Part shown: positions 42,408-51,442 of the stretch, piece by piece
Layout of the letters: each line of letters opens with the position of its first letter
Position numbering within the stretch: position 1 is the stretch's first letter
DNA from: Virgibacillus_N oceani_A
GTDB taxonomy: Bacteria > Bacillota > Bacilli > Bacillales > Amphibacillaceae
Length of the DNA: 64,000 nt
Reading direction: 5' to 3' (one strand)
Assembly (NCBI GenBank): GCA_041521345.1
Contig: JBGOHB010000001.1
Program-made: the position numbers and the translations under genes
Notes under the pieces: model-generated
Databases searched by the model: none
Seen by the model: only the letters and a program-made list of their open reading frames with translations
What the model was told of the DNA's origin: nothing

Positions 42408-43568
42408 ATGTTGCATTGCCCTTACTGCGGTTCATCCGTAAATGATAATGAAAGCTTCTGTGTAACATGTGGAAAGAAGCTTCCTGAAGATATTACACAT
42501 CGAATCCTGCCGAACAGGAAATTTAATAAGCTTTGGATTGTTCCTATAAGTGTTTTGGTATTATTTCTGCTTTCATCAGCCATATACTATGTTTATTTGG
42601 AAAATCGTTCAACCAAAGCGATTGATTTATATAACGAGGCCGAGGAAAAAGTATTATCCGGGGAATATACTGCTGCCGAACAACTATTTGAAGAGGCATT
42701 GCACCTTAAAAGTAATTTTCCCCAGGGAGACATTTCATTGCTGTTCACCAAAAGAGCATTGGGAGTACAGTCAACTTTAACAGAAGCAGAAGATCATCGA
42801 CTGGATAACAATTATGAAGAGGCATTGTCTATCATCAATGACGCTGAAAATAATATACAGAATTTTTATGGCCTTGCTGTAAGTGATATGATATCAAAAA
42901 TAATCAGTCAAAGAAATGATGTTAAAATAGATCAATTGGAAGAAGTACTGCATAATGATCCATCCATTGATGATTTAAAGATTTTATTATGGGAAGCTGA
43001 TGCCATTGATGAGGAACATGCTGAAGATATAGCTCATTCCATCCGCAGCCAAATAATAGACTATACATTTTCCCGGGCGAGTGAACAGCTTAATGAAAAA
43101 CATTTCAATGATGCACTTCTCCTTGTGGAAGACGGTTTGAAATATGCACCAGATTCGGAAAAGCTCCAAAGTCTGGAAACAACCATTAATAATGAACAGG
43201 CTTCTTTTGAGTCTGCCCAGGAAGAACGGCTGGAGCAGGCGATGAATACAGCACTTGAGGAGCGGGAAATGAATGAATTAGATGCAGTTGAACTATTGGA
43301 AATGACTTTAGAAAATGATGAGCAGGACAATATCATTGTTAAAGGAGAAGTAAAAAGCGTTGCAACCGTACCTATTAACTCTATTATTGTTGATTACTCT
43401 TTATTGAATAAAGACGAGACGGAGTTCGTATCAAATGAAGTATTCGTTTATCCAGACAGGTTATATCCGGATGAGAAGGGAAATTTTGAATTTACCCATT
43501 TTGATATAGATGAAAATAGACAAAACCTGCAAATTGAAATAAATAAAATTACATGGTATACAGATTAA
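42408..43568 (+). CDS. zinc-ribbon, membrane-anchored protein with TPR-like helices and FxLYD domain
   Basis: 386 residues. The N-terminal zinc ribbon has two CxxC pairs (CPYC and CVTC), followed by one membrane helix near residues 40-60. A helical, TPR-like middle (AIDLYNEAEEKVLSGEYTAA) and a C-terminal beta domain of FxLYD type (VKGEVKSVATVPINSIIVDY) come next. Cytosolic ribbon and outside domain are inferred. ATG 42408 follows AGCAGGTG; the GTG at 42399 lies in that site. The next gene, a trypsin-like protease, starts 24 bases on, so they probably act together at the envelope. Confidence 0.72.
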   Translation: MLHCPYCGSSVNDNESFCVTCGKKLPEDITHRILPNRKFNKLWIVPISVLVLFLLSSAIYYVYLENRSTKAIDLYNEAEEKVLSGEYTAAEQLFEEALHLKSNFPQGDISLLFTKRALGVQSTLTEAEDHRLDNNYEEALSIINDAENNIQNFYGLAVSDMISKIISQRNDVKIDQLEEVLHNDPSIDDLKILLWEADAIDEEHAEDIAHSIRSQIIDYTFSRASEQLNEKHFNDALLLVEDGLKYAPDSEKLQSLETTINNEQASFESAQEERLEQAMNTALEEREMNELDAVELLEMTLENDEQDNIIVKGEVKSVATVPINSIIVDYSLLNKDETEFVSNEVFVYPDRLYPDEKGNFEFTHFDIDENRQNLQIEINKITWYTD

Positions 43569-43592
43569 CGTGAGAGAGTTGGGTGAGTACCT

Positions 43593-44726
43593 TTGCGCAA
43601 CAAAAAATATCCTCCAATTATATTATCCGTGCTCATCGTGATAGCTGGAATCGTCACCATTGGCTGGATGTATAACAACTGGCAATCAGCGGAATTATCA
43701 GTAAGGAATCCTTCTATATCAAAAGTGATAGTAACAGAAGAACCGGATTTAAAAACAATTATTCATGAAGCAGAAAAAAATGTTATCCAAATTGAAGGGC
43801 AAACAGAAAATAGTACCATTACAGGATCCGGTTTTCTATTTAACAATAAAGGCGATATAATTACGAATGCCCATGTGATAAATAGGACGGATGCGATATA
43901 TGTACGGACAGCAGATGCACAGATTTACCCTGCTGCTGTCGTTGGCATTAGCGAAGATGTGGATATAGCGCTCCTGAGAGTACCGCAGCTCGCGAATCAA
44001 CGTTTAAATATTTCAGATGAAGCTTTTACCGAAATTGGAGATGAGGTGATTGCTTTAGGGAGTCCACATGGATTTCAAAATACAGTTACGTTAGGAATCA
44101 TTTCCGGGATGGAAAGACAATTTACCATTGATGGGTATGATTATTCCAATGTATATCAAATATCCGCCCAAATTACACAAGGAAACAGCGGCGGCCCTTT
44201 AATAGACAGAAAAACAGGAAAAGTAATAGGGATTAATTCCGCCGGCACAGAAGATGGTTTAATTGGGTTTAGCATCCCCATCCATGATGTATACGAACAA
44301 CTGGAACAATGGTCAAATGAAACACCTAATGACCAATTGGATTTTCCGAGCACATCCGACATTATCCCTTCGAATGATATGGAACAGCTGACAGAAGATG
44401 CAGATTATCTAATTCGTTACTTCCTGGACAGTATTCAAGTAAGAGATTATGTAAGTGCTTATACTATACTCGGAAGCAATATGCAAGCAAGCATCTCATA
44501 TACGGACTTCAGGGAAAATTACATCGATACCATCTCATTGGACTACTCCGACTATACCATTGAAACAGATGAAGACAACGGGGTAACAACAGAAGTAGAT
44601 GTGACGATAGAGAGCAACCTGCAAAATGAAGAGGATACAGCGGAAAACACTTTTACCTTTCAGTTTAGCATTGGATATGAAAACGATCAGCTTAAAATTT
44701 TAAGAAGTAATATTATTGAGGATTAA
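43593..44726 (+). CDS. membrane-anchored trypsin-like serine protease (HtrA-type, no PDZ)
   Basis: 377 residues: one N-terminal membrane anchor, then a trypsin-like domain. The triad is visible as His in TNAHVIN, Asp in EDVDIALLRV and Ser in TQGNSGGPLI. HtrA proteins normally carry a PDZ domain after this. Here about 130 residues of a different domain follow (SIQVRDYVSAYTILGSNMQA, then beta-rich sequence), similar to NTF2-like extracellular domains. The start is TTG at 43593 after a GGGTGAG site. It is probably co-transcribed with the zinc-ribbon gene. Confidence 0.82.
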   Translation: MRNKKYPPIILSVLIVIAGIVTIGWMYNNWQSAELSVRNPSISKVIVTEEPDLKTIIHEAEKNVIQIEGQTENSTITGSGFLFNNKGDIITNAHVINRTDAIYVRTADAQIYPAAVVGISEDVDIALLRVPQLANQRLNISDEAFTEIGDEVIALGSPHGFQNTVTLGIISGMERQFTIDGYDYSNVYQISAQITQGNSGGPLIDRKTGKVIGINSAGTEDGLIGFSIPIHDVYEQLEQWSNETPNDQLDFPSTSDIIPSNDMEQLTEDADYLIRYFLDSIQVRDYVSAYTILGSNMQASISYTDFRENYIDTISLDYSDYTIETDEDNGVTTEVDVTIESNLQNEEDTAENTFTFQFSIGYENDQLKILRSNIIED

Positions 44727-44835
44727 GTTATGATAAACTAACCGCCGTCTTGCATCATGCCTTCTTCCGTTTTACAACCCTGGGCAGCCATCCATACATT
44801 CCATGATCTATATCATAACGTATTAGTGTTGACTT

Positions 44836-44970
44836 ATAGGTTACGGATATGGAGGGTTCGGCGGCTGTAGTTATGGCTACCCGGTTGCCGACGGACTTAA
44901 TAGAAACTTTGCGTTAATTGTCGTGCTTTTTATTTTACTAATCATCGCAGGCGCAGCTTTTTATTGTTAA
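44836..44970 (+). pseudogene. YjcZ-family sporulation small protein lacking a start codon
   Basis: The frame reads GYGYGGFGGCSYGYPVADGL then NRNFALIVVLFILLIIAGAA and FYC, ending at 44970. This is the Gly/Tyr-rich plus membrane-helix pattern of YjcZ proteins. The codon where Met is expected is ATA (44836-44838), a stop lies two codons upstream, and no ribosome site is near. Either the start was lost by a G-to-A change or a rare start is used. The preceding 44727-44835 shows no gene. Confidence 0.6.
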
Positions 44971-44999
44971 GAAAGAACAGAAGCTGCCCTATCCCCAGG

Positions 45000-45548
45000 T
45001 CAGCCTCGATGGCTCTCTCTATCTGCCCAATTGAAAAATTGATTTAACTCATTTGGCGACAGTGGTTTACTGAAATAGAATCCTTCATCGCATTTCTCTT
45101 CTTCCAAAAATGTAAATTGCTCCTTCGTTTCTACCCTTTCTGCAATTACTTTCATATTAAGTGCATGGGAAAGATCTATAATTGATTTTACAATTGCCTT
45201 TTTTTGTTCCTGGCTGTTATCCATAAATATTTTGTCAATTTTCAATTTGGTAATGGGAAATAAACTCAAGTATTTTAATGATGAATAACCAGTACCACAA
45301 TCATCGATGGAAATATTTCACCTAGATTTTGAAATCCATTAAAAGATTTGCATCATTTACTGGTTTTATGAACGCAAAATCAAGGTAATATCAATCGAGA
45401 TACTAAAATCGGGATCATGATTTAACAATAAGTACGCATGCTCATTTCCTGTAACAATGCTGCCTCTTTTATTCACAAAAAGGATGGCTTCTTTCATGCT
45501 TCTAAGAATGTTTTGATGTATTGGTATACTAGTTACCTCTTCTGACAT
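45000..45548 (-). pseudogene. PAS-EAL cyclic-di-GMP phosphodiesterase remnant with internal deletion
   Basis: The first 60 codons from 45548 resemble a PAS domain start (QNILRSMKEAILFVNKRGSI) and then hit a stop at 45366. Downstream, in another frame, SIDDCGTGYSSLKYLSLFPI and KVIAERVETKEQFTFL are the C-terminal third of an EAL domain. A stop also lies just before that segment. The GGDEF region and most of the EAL domain are missing. The remains are consistent with deletion and decay. Confidence 0.75.
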
Positions 45549-45660
45549 ATCGTTTCTCTCCTAATTTAAACCTTAAGTCTTCCCTTCGCTTGTAATATCG
45601 GTTTTCTCTAATAGAAACTTAAGGAAATGAGGGAAGAAACTGATCTGATAGGCACAATTC

Positions 45661-45695
45661 AGAAAAAAGCCTCGCATACGGAGACTTTATTCAGG
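45661..45695 (-). terminator. terminator of ywpF
   Basis: AAAGCCTC pairs with GAGACTTT across a short loop next to the ywpF stop, with T-rich sequence following on the minus strand. Confidence 0.55.
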
Positions 45696-46107
45696 AAATT
45701 AATTCTTTAAATTTCTCAAGCAAATCATTTCCCTGATACCCTTCTTCAATTAAGGAGGTCAGCATTTCTTCAATTTTATTGATTCGCCTGTCTACAATAG
45801 TGCCAACCAATAAAATATTCATATTGTCTCCAATAACGTTCATGCCCATGATAGAGGTAATAAAAGTAGCCGGTTCATTGCTTTCTTTCGTTATTTTCAC
45901 CTGTATCATGATTTCATCATTTTCTTCCTTTAATTCTTCAAAGAATTGAAAATTTGATTTGTCTAGAAAGGCTTCTATCGTCCATTGATCCAGGTCATCC
46001 TCCCTGTTAATAATCAAACCGTCCAGTAACGGTATATTATGCTGCACTATTTCCTCTTCCTTCTGGTCAAAGATTTCCAAGGATTTTAATTTAAATGTTT
46101 TCATCAT
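45691..46107 (-). CDS. ywpF: YwpF-like protein
   Basis: 138 residues, soluble, acidic. The start MMKTFKLKSLEIFD, and the phrases NIPLLDGLIINREDD and QWTIEAFLDKSNFQFF, fit the YwpF-like family. The function is unknown; it is a single gene. Two adjacent ATGs follow AGAGGCGG and either may serve. Confidence 0.7.
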   Translation of the reverse strand: MMKTFKLKSLEIFDQKEEEIVQHNIPLLDGLIINREDDLDQWTIEAFLDKSNFQFFEELKEENDEIMIQVKITKESNEPATFITSIMGMNVIGDNMNILLVGTIVDRRINKIEEMLTSLIEEGYQGNDLLEKFKELIS

Positions 46108-46165
46108 TAACCGCCTCTTTATTGTTTATTGAATTTTTGGCATTGTCATAGCAACTAAGCTCAGA

Positions 46166-46320
46166 TTCTATAACATGTCGGGAAGTCATTTTCACCAAAA
46201 AATCCTACGCGTTATCCTTTTAGAACCCCTATTTGAGATTTTTAATCGTGAAACAAGGCTTTTTTTCTATAACCTCTGTGGAAGTCATTTCATCGAAAGA
46301 TCTAATGCTATTCTTTTGAT
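46166..46320. repeat. imperfect direct repeat upstream of ywpF
   Basis: TTCTATAAC followed closely by GGAAGTCATTT occurs at about 46166-46191 and again at about 46265-46290. The similarity continues for some 30 bases. The spacing is about 99 bases. The meaning is unknown. Confidence 0.4.
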
Positions 46321-46338
46321 CATTGGTTTTACAGACCA

Positions 46339-47361
46339 TCATCCACCTATATAGGACATCTCAACCTTCTTCTTTCTCACATAGTTTTCTCCATTCCGTT
46401 CATCTGAATACCGGTCTTTTCGTCTGCCCCATAGACCTGTAAGTTTTTCACTTAATTGTACATCAGTCAGACCCGCACGTAATTTTTCCTTTACGTCATA
46501 ACCACTCGAAGCAAACAAGCAAGTATAGAGCTTTCCATCTGCAGATAAACGAATTCGTGTACATGTACCGCAAAAAGAATCTGTTACAGAGGAAATTACA
46601 CCTATCTCCCCTCCCCCACTTTTATATCGGTATCTTGAGGCCACTTCACCATAATAATTTTCTTCAACTGGCACTAAGGGCATTTCTTCATGAATCATCT
46701 CGATAATATCTCTTTTGGATATGACATGATTTAAGTCCCAGCCATTGTGATTTCCAACGTCCATAAATTCTATATATCTTAAAATTATATCTTTGCCTTT
46801 AAAATACCTTGCCATTGGCAGGATCTGGTTTTCATTCATGCCTTTCTTAACAACCATATTCACTTTGATTTCCAAACCGGCTTCCTTGGCCGCTTCTATT
46901 CCTTTTAATACGGGAAGAGTAACGACACCTCTCCCGTTAATTTTTTTAAAAGCTTCATCTTCTATGGCATCAAGACTTATATTTACTCTTTTCAGTCCCG
47001 CATCTTTTAATTTTTGGGCACGTTTTGGTAACAGTATAGCATTTGTCGTTAACGCAATGTCTTTAATTCCGGGGATTTCCGTTAGCCTGGCGATTAGCAG
47101 GTGCAAGTTTTTTCTCATTAACGGTTCACCGCCGGTCAGGCGAATTTTTTCAACCCCAAGACTTGCAATTGATGTTGCCATACGAACAATTTCATTAAAG
47201 CTTAATAATTCACTTTCAGGCAAAAAGGGATAATCTTTCCCGAATATTTCCTTAGGCATGCAATAAGTACAGCGAAGATTGCACTGATCTATGACTGAAA
47301 TTCTTAAATCCTTTAATGTTCTGCCGAAATGATCCTTAATTGGTGATACTTCATCCTTCAT
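46339..47361 (-). CDS. moaA: GTP 3',8-cyclase MoaA
   Basis: Radical SAM enzyme starting molybdenum cofactor synthesis from GTP. 340 residues. The N-terminal cluster motif is CNLRCTYCMP and the C-terminal cluster uses SFCGTCTRIR followed by LYTCLF. LTGGEPLMRK is also present. ATG 47361 follows AAGGAGTGATTAC; the frame extends upstream to 47409 without a ribosome site. It begins 4 bases after the moeA stop, so moeA-moaA form one operon. The other moa genes are not in the window. Confidence 0.96.
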   Translation of the reverse strand: MKDEVSPIKDHFGRTLKDLRISVIDQCNLRCTYCMPKEIFGKDYPFLPESELLSFNEIVRMATSIASLGVEKIRLTGGEPLMRKNLHLLIARLTEIPGIKDIALTTNAILLPKRAQKLKDAGLKRVNISLDAIEDEAFKKINGRGVVTLPVLKGIEAAKEAGLEIKVNMVVKKGMNENQILPMARYFKGKDIILRYIEFMDVGNHNGWDLNHVISKRDIIEMIHEEMPLVPVEENYYGEVASRYRYKSGGGEIGVISSVTDSFCGTCTRIRLSADGKLYTCLFASSGYDVKEKLRAGLTDVQLSEKLTGLWGRRKDRYSDERNGENYVRKKKVEMSYIGG

Positions 47362-47365
47362 GTAA

Positions 47366-48646
47366 TCACTCCTTATAATCATTAAAATTCTGCTGTCCTT
47401 CCGTATCATTCAGCAATAAGACATCCACCACATCATCACGCTTAAATCCTCTTGTTCCTCCCGGCAGCACCATTAAACTGGCAGCATTTGCTAGGGAAGA
47501 TACAACATTTGATTTATCTATTCCGGATAAATGAACATATACCTCAGTCTTATCATAAGTGATATAGCTGCGCACAAATCTTGTAAATGGGTTTGGCTTT
47601 GGAAAATCATCCGCTAAAATTGCTTTTATTCGTTTTAAATAAACATTATTATTATATAAAGCATGCTGGATTACCGGCCGTACGAAAAGCTCAAATCCAA
47701 CATAGCATGCTGATGGGTTGCCGGATAATCCGTATAATAATTTTGAGCCCTTTAACGCTACGGTTGTCACACTTCCTGGCCGCATCGCAACTTTATTAAA
47801 CAAAACCTCTGCGCCCAGTTTATCGTAAATATCAGGTATTAAATCAAAGTCGCCAACCGATACACCGCCGGTAGTAATTAAGATATCCACTTCTTCCAAT
47901 GTTTGTTTTATTTTTTCAAAGCTGGAATCCAGTTCATCGGGCAGCTTTCCTATGTATTTTGCAACCCCTCCTGCGCGTTCTATCTGAGATGTAATCATAT
48001 AGGCATTGGAATTACGGATTTTTCCCGGCTGAAGCGACTCATTTACCTCTAACAGCTCTGTGCCAGTAGCAATAACTGCTATGACAGGTTTTTTTGCTAC
48101 TTGTACCTGAGCATATCCGAACGTTGCGAGCAGTGCTTTTACACCCGGATTAATCAATGTTCCTTTCTCAACAAGGGGGTCCCCTTTAGTCACCTCTGAC
48201 CCCTCCTGAATAATGTTTTGGCCCGCTTGCATTTTCCGTTTTATAGACATATATGGTTTATTATTTTTTTCATAGGATTTACAGACTTCAAACATGGCTA
48301 CACAATCTGCACCTTTTGGTATCTGTGCGCCGGTCATGATTCTTGTTACTTGCCCAGCCTTTAACTCTCTTTGCGGTACCTGACCTGCACCAATATGCTC
48401 TACAACTTCAAATTCCACTGGATTATTTCTTGAAGCTTCTGCTGTATCTTTGGAACAGAGTGCAAAACCATCATATGGCGATTTGTCAAAAGAAGGCACC
48501 GGGTGTTTGGCGATCACCGGCTCGGCAAGCCTTCTATTATCACATGATTGAATGGATATGGTTTCACTGCTGCCCGTGATCCGGTACTTCATCAAGTTTT
48601 CGATTGCTTCCTCCACCGGGATCGGTTTACGTCTTTCTACTTCCAC
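47366..48646 (-). CDS. moeA: molybdopterin molybdotransferase MoeA
   Basis: Inserts molybdate into adenylated molybdopterin. 426 residues with SFDKSPYDGFAL near the N-terminus, MTGAQIPKGADCV, the MoCF-binding domain TTGGVSVGDFDL and MRPGSVTTVAL, and GLSGNPSACYVGFELFV. I choose GTG 48646 after AAAGGAGTGGGTGGG. Upstream codons to 48697 precede or overlap that site. First gene of the moeA-moaA operon. Confidence 0.95.
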   Translation of the reverse strand: MEVERRKPIPVEEAIENLMKYRITGSSETISIQSCDNRRLAEPVIAKHPVPSFDKSPYDGFALCSKDTAEASRNNPVEFEVVEHIGAGQVPQRELKAGQVTRIMTGAQIPKGADCVAMFEVCKSYEKNNKPYMSIKRKMQAGQNIIQEGSEVTKGDPLVEKGTLINPGVKALLATFGYAQVQVAKKPVIAVIATGTELLEVNESLQPGKIRNSNAYMITSQIERAGGVAKYIGKLPDELDSSFEKIKQTLEEVDILITTGGVSVGDFDLIPDIYDKLGAEVLFNKVAMRPGSVTTVALKGSKLLYGLSGNPSACYVGFELFVRPVIQHALYNNNVYLKRIKAILADDFPKPNPFTRFVRSYITYDKTEVYVHLSGIDKSNVVSSLANAASLMVLPGGTRGFKRDDVVDVLLLNDTEGQQNFNDYKE

Positions 48647-48832
48647 CCCACCCACTCCTTTTTTCTTCATTAAATTATATTCGAATAAATCATTCATTAT
48701 CTTCTTATACTTCCTTAGTTTAACAAAAATTACTGACTATTGATATTATTTCTTTCCCTTGCAATGTTTCACATGTCTCTGCACGGGGTACGGATTATTA
48801 AAGAAAAAAACTTACAACTTGAGGTGAATACC

Positions 48833-49153
48833 ATGGAGGAGATTTCATCCTACAAAATTAAACTTACCAAAAAATTGGAAACAGCAGATATAATAAATAT
48901 TCATGAGCTTGCCCTTAAATCCAATTTTACAATTTATGTATACCGTGAAGACACAATTGCAGATGCGACAAACCTGGCGAATCTTATATCGTTTTTCTCA
49001 TTTTCATCAAAAAACCGATCTCTCGTAATGATCATAGACGGACAGTATGCGGAAAATGGCTATCACAAAGTAAAGTCTCTTTTAAAAAACACAATCAAAG
49101 GCGAATGGAGAGTCACGCATAAAATTCAAAACGACATTTCTGTTGCCATATAA
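48833..49153 (+). CDS. HPr-fold-like protein without the phosphorylatable histidine
   Basis: 106 residues. The run ALKSNFTIYVYREDTIADAT followed by NLANLISFFSFSSKNRSLVM resembles the HPr/Crh fold (…DSDIQLEY…NLKSIMGVMSL…). The usual GIHARPA histidine box is replaced by sequence such as ADIINIHELAL. I infer an HPr-like paralogue with a non-PTS role. ATG 48833 follows GAGGTGAATACC. The next small gene starts 13 bases after the stop. Confidence 0.5.
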   Translation: MEEISSYKIKLTKKLETADIINIHELALKSNFTIYVYREDTIADATNLANLISFFSFSSKNRSLVMIIDGQYAENGYHKVKSLLKNTIKGEWRVTHKIQNDISVAI

Positions 49154-49166
49154 CGAGGTGAATATA

Positions 49167-49313
49167 ATGGATGATCATAAAGAAATAGAGCGTAAAGAAA
49201 AGAAAACCGATTCAAGTAAGGTAGGAGTAGCATTTATCAAGTATTTAACCTATTTGATAATCTTTTTTGGAATCCTTTGGTTTTTAATAAGTTACGTTTT
49301 TCCGATGTTTTAA
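49167..49313 (+). CDS. 48-residue single-pass membrane protein
   Basis: ATG 49167 follows GAGGTGAATATA. It opens MDDHKEIERKEKKTDSSKVG, a charged head, followed by one membrane helix (AFIKYLTYLIIFFGILWFLI) and a short end VFPMF. The spacing suggests co-expression with the HPr-like gene. A terminator follows. The family is not recognised. Confidence 0.6.
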   Translation: MDDHKEIERKEKKTDSSKVGVAFIKYLTYLIIFFGILWFLISYVFPMF

Positions 49314-49377
49314 CTAAGCAGGCATTAGAAAGGTTTAATTATATAATGGAAAGAAAGATAAATAACTTTTAGCATTT

Positions 49378-49407
49378 AAGCATTGCTTTATAAAGCGATG
49401 CTTTTTT
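49378..49407 (+). terminator. terminator after the small membrane protein gene
   Basis: AAGCATTGCTTT pairs with AAAGCGATGCTT across a three-base loop, followed by TTTT. Confidence 0.8.
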
Positions 49408-49480
49408 CGTTGCTTAGGAAAATATAAAATTTTTGATCTGTGGATAATCTTCTATATAAGAATAGCCACGTCTAACTCCA

Positions 49481-49708
49481 GCGCCCAGCGATAGCGGGTC
49501 TTTACGGTGGGACGAGGAACGACTGTACCGCAGTCCCGGACTTCCTTCACCTCCGTGCGATAAGTCAACATCGGCTCCTTTCGTCGCCGTGTTTCCTTTA
49601 TCTCCTGCGGAAGGAATGATCAGCTAAAACCGCCGCTTTGCGAGGCAACGCCGATCCACCTGGCTTGGCCAGGCGCAGTCCGTACGTCGCTAAACGGGCG
49701 CTTGCGCT
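49481..49708. repeat. GCGCC-ended intergenic repeat carrying the shared module
   Basis: A GC-rich 228-base non-coding element in an AT-rich gap. It starts GCGCCCAGCG and ends CGCTAAACGGGCGCTTGCGC, so the ends pair in part. The interior contains GATAAGTCAACATCGGCTCC, TTCGTCGCCGTG, CACCTGGCTTGGCCAGG and CAGTCCGTACGTC. At 49505-49540 it carries the module also found at 12394-12430. I believe relatives of this element are common between Bacillaceae genes, but no transposase is linked to it. The rest of 49314-49882 shows no gene. Confidence 0.75.
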
Positions 49709-49882
49709 TTTGTTCTTGAAAAATGGTCCTCATTTTTATTTCTTTATGCTATAATGCAAATTTATTGTATAATTAAAATATAATATGTGCTGTATTCTAG
49801 AGAGGTTTTCTTAAGCTGTTTCATACGAGCATGAAAGGAGGTAAACACTTCTTCACATTACGCGTGTGGGGTGTGCTTTAAA

Positions 49883-50626
49883 ATGAAAAAATATCTATTC
49901 ATTGCTTTGTTATTAATGATCTTATTCATCGTTTCCTGCACCAGCAGTGTGGAATCCGATATTGAAAATGTAATTAGCGATCCGGAAAATAATAAAACTG
50001 AACCCGAACTTGTGGAGGAAGAAACAGATGATGAAGTAGAAGAGTATATTGAATTTTTTTTAGATGATGAACAAGTAACCATAAACTTGAGAGGTTTGCC
50101 CATATTAAATAATTATTTACAGGGTGCCTCCAACCGGGAACAATCCATAGAAGAAATGGAACTTACTCGCATTTATTCAGATGAAGAAAGCATCTATCTG
50201 CTTAAGTTTTCCTGTTATGACAGCTTCTGTTCTTATATTATTTTGAATCAAAATAGGGATAATCCATCTTTCCTCATTGCAGACTTAGCAAGATTATCGG
50301 AAACAAGAATATCCCCTGAAGCGTCAAAATTACTATTTCTGTTTGAACGGGATTCAGGTCCTTCCGAAGAGCTGAAAGACATTGTGGTTATCGACATCGG
50401 GGATTGGAGCCGCTTGCAATTAGTTAATGAAACAACTGCTGACCCCATTCTTGATTACAAATGGCCCCTTAGTGAAGTGGAGTGGGTTGATGACGATACA
50501 ATTTCTGTTAACAAACCCGATTCAATTGAACCGGAAGATTCTGCTAAAGCTATCGAGGAAACACCGGTTACCAATGTTATATTACGTGTTTTTCCGGAAG
50601 GGCAAGAGACCGATAATGCTCAGTAA
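49883..50626 (+). CDS. hypothetical acidic lipoprotein
   Basis: 247 residues: signal peptide, lipobox LFIVSC, an acidic low-complexity region (residues 25-60) and a beta-rich body. One pair of cysteines (CYDSFC) lies near residue 111. No family recognised. ATG 49883 is 9 bases after GGGGTG. A stronger AAAGGAGG at about 49835 has no start codon at useful distance, suggesting a lost upstream peptide or start. The predicted location is the outer face of the membrane. Confidence 0.65.
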   Translation: MKKYLFIALLLMILFIVSCTSSVESDIENVISDPENNKTEPELVEEETDDEVEEYIEFFLDDEQVTINLRGLPILNNYLQGASNREQSIEEMELTRIYSDEESIYLLKFSCYDSFCSYIILNQNRDNPSFLIADLARLSETRISPEASKLLFLFERDSGPSEELKDIVVIDIGDWSRLQLVNETTADPILDYKWPLSEVEWVDDDTISVNKPDSIEPEDSAKAIEETPVTNVILRVFPEGQETDNAQ

Positions 50627-50649
50627 CTATTATGTTGTGCAGAAGCACG

Positions 50650-50722
50650 TGGAGAAAATTGCTTCTCTGATATGTTTTCTTAGACAAATCGCTAAGTCAC
50701 ATACCGGAGAGGCAATTTGGTT
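50650..50722. other. long stem-loop after the lipoprotein gene
   Basis: AAATTGCTTCTCTGATATG pairs with CATACCGGAGAGGCAATTT with few mismatches across a 27-base loop. No T run follows, so it is not a typical terminator. Confidence 0.55.
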
Positions 50723-50817
50723 TACAACCAAGACTAAGTGCTGATAATGGATCCTTGCGGCAAAAAAACAATCACAAGGAAATCAAAATCACTTCTCACT
50801 TTACCGCCTACAAGTAA

Positions 50818-51264
50818 TTATTCAAACTTTAACTCCTCTACATGTTCGATGCTCTTCATTTCGTCATTCACATAGAACCTTGCTTTTATGTATAGATCAG
50901 ATTCATTCTCATAAGGGAGAGATAAAATATCTGCTTCTTGCGAATGATATATATCTCCTCCTTCCATTGACTTTATAACATAGCTGCCCGTGAAATCATG
51001 TTGATCATTAAGCAGGGAAACAGAAATGAGCGGGGTTTGGTGCTTAATTTCCACATTATCCTTCCCTGTATATTGAATCGAGTGTTTTACCTCGATCCCG
51101 TCCTCATTATCATTTACCCGTACATGCAAAATAAAGTCATCCAATGCTTTGGCAATCGTTTTATTTTCAGATAAAGTAGCGTATGACTTTGTAAATCCTC
51201 CATACGTATATCCAACCGAAACAATAATAGCTAACAATAATAAAATCCCAATAACCTTTTTCAA
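50818..51264 (-). CDS. hypothetical membrane-anchored protein
   Basis: 148 residues from TTG 51264, which lies 7 bases after AAGGGTGAGCTTA. The N-terminal membrane helix (VIGILLLLAIIVSVGYTY) is followed by a beta-rich extracellular part (VKHSIQYTGKDNVEIKHQTPL). The family is not recognised. It is divergent from the spore operon next to it. Confidence 0.6.
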   Translation of the reverse strand: MKKVIGILLLLAIIVSVGYTYGGFTKSYATLSENKTIAKALDDFILHVRVNDNEDGIEVKHSIQYTGKDNVEIKHQTPLISVSLLNDQHDFTGSYVIKSMEGGDIYHSQEADILSLPYENESDLYIKARFYVNDEMKSIEHVEELKFE

Positions 51265-51379
51265 TAAGCTCACCCTTTTATACGCTCTATTACTTATTAA
51301 ACGAAACAAAGGGTGAAATTGTTTCACTTCTCAGGAAGCTTTTATCCGTATTTTATTTCCATAAGGAAAAAAATAGAAA

Positions 51380-51408
51380 GTATAAATGCGTTTATAAATC
51401 AAATTATA
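51380..51408 (+). promoter_or_regulatory. candidate SigG promoter of the spoVA2mob-type operon
   Basis: GTATA at 51380-51384 and AATTATA at 51402-51408 are separated by 17 bases, close to the forespore sigma-G pattern. SpoVA operons are normally SigG-dependent, so the placement about 35 bases before the first gene is sensible. Confidence 0.4.
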
Positions 51409-51442
51409 AATAGTGAAGTTGAAATAAAAGGAGGATACTGTT

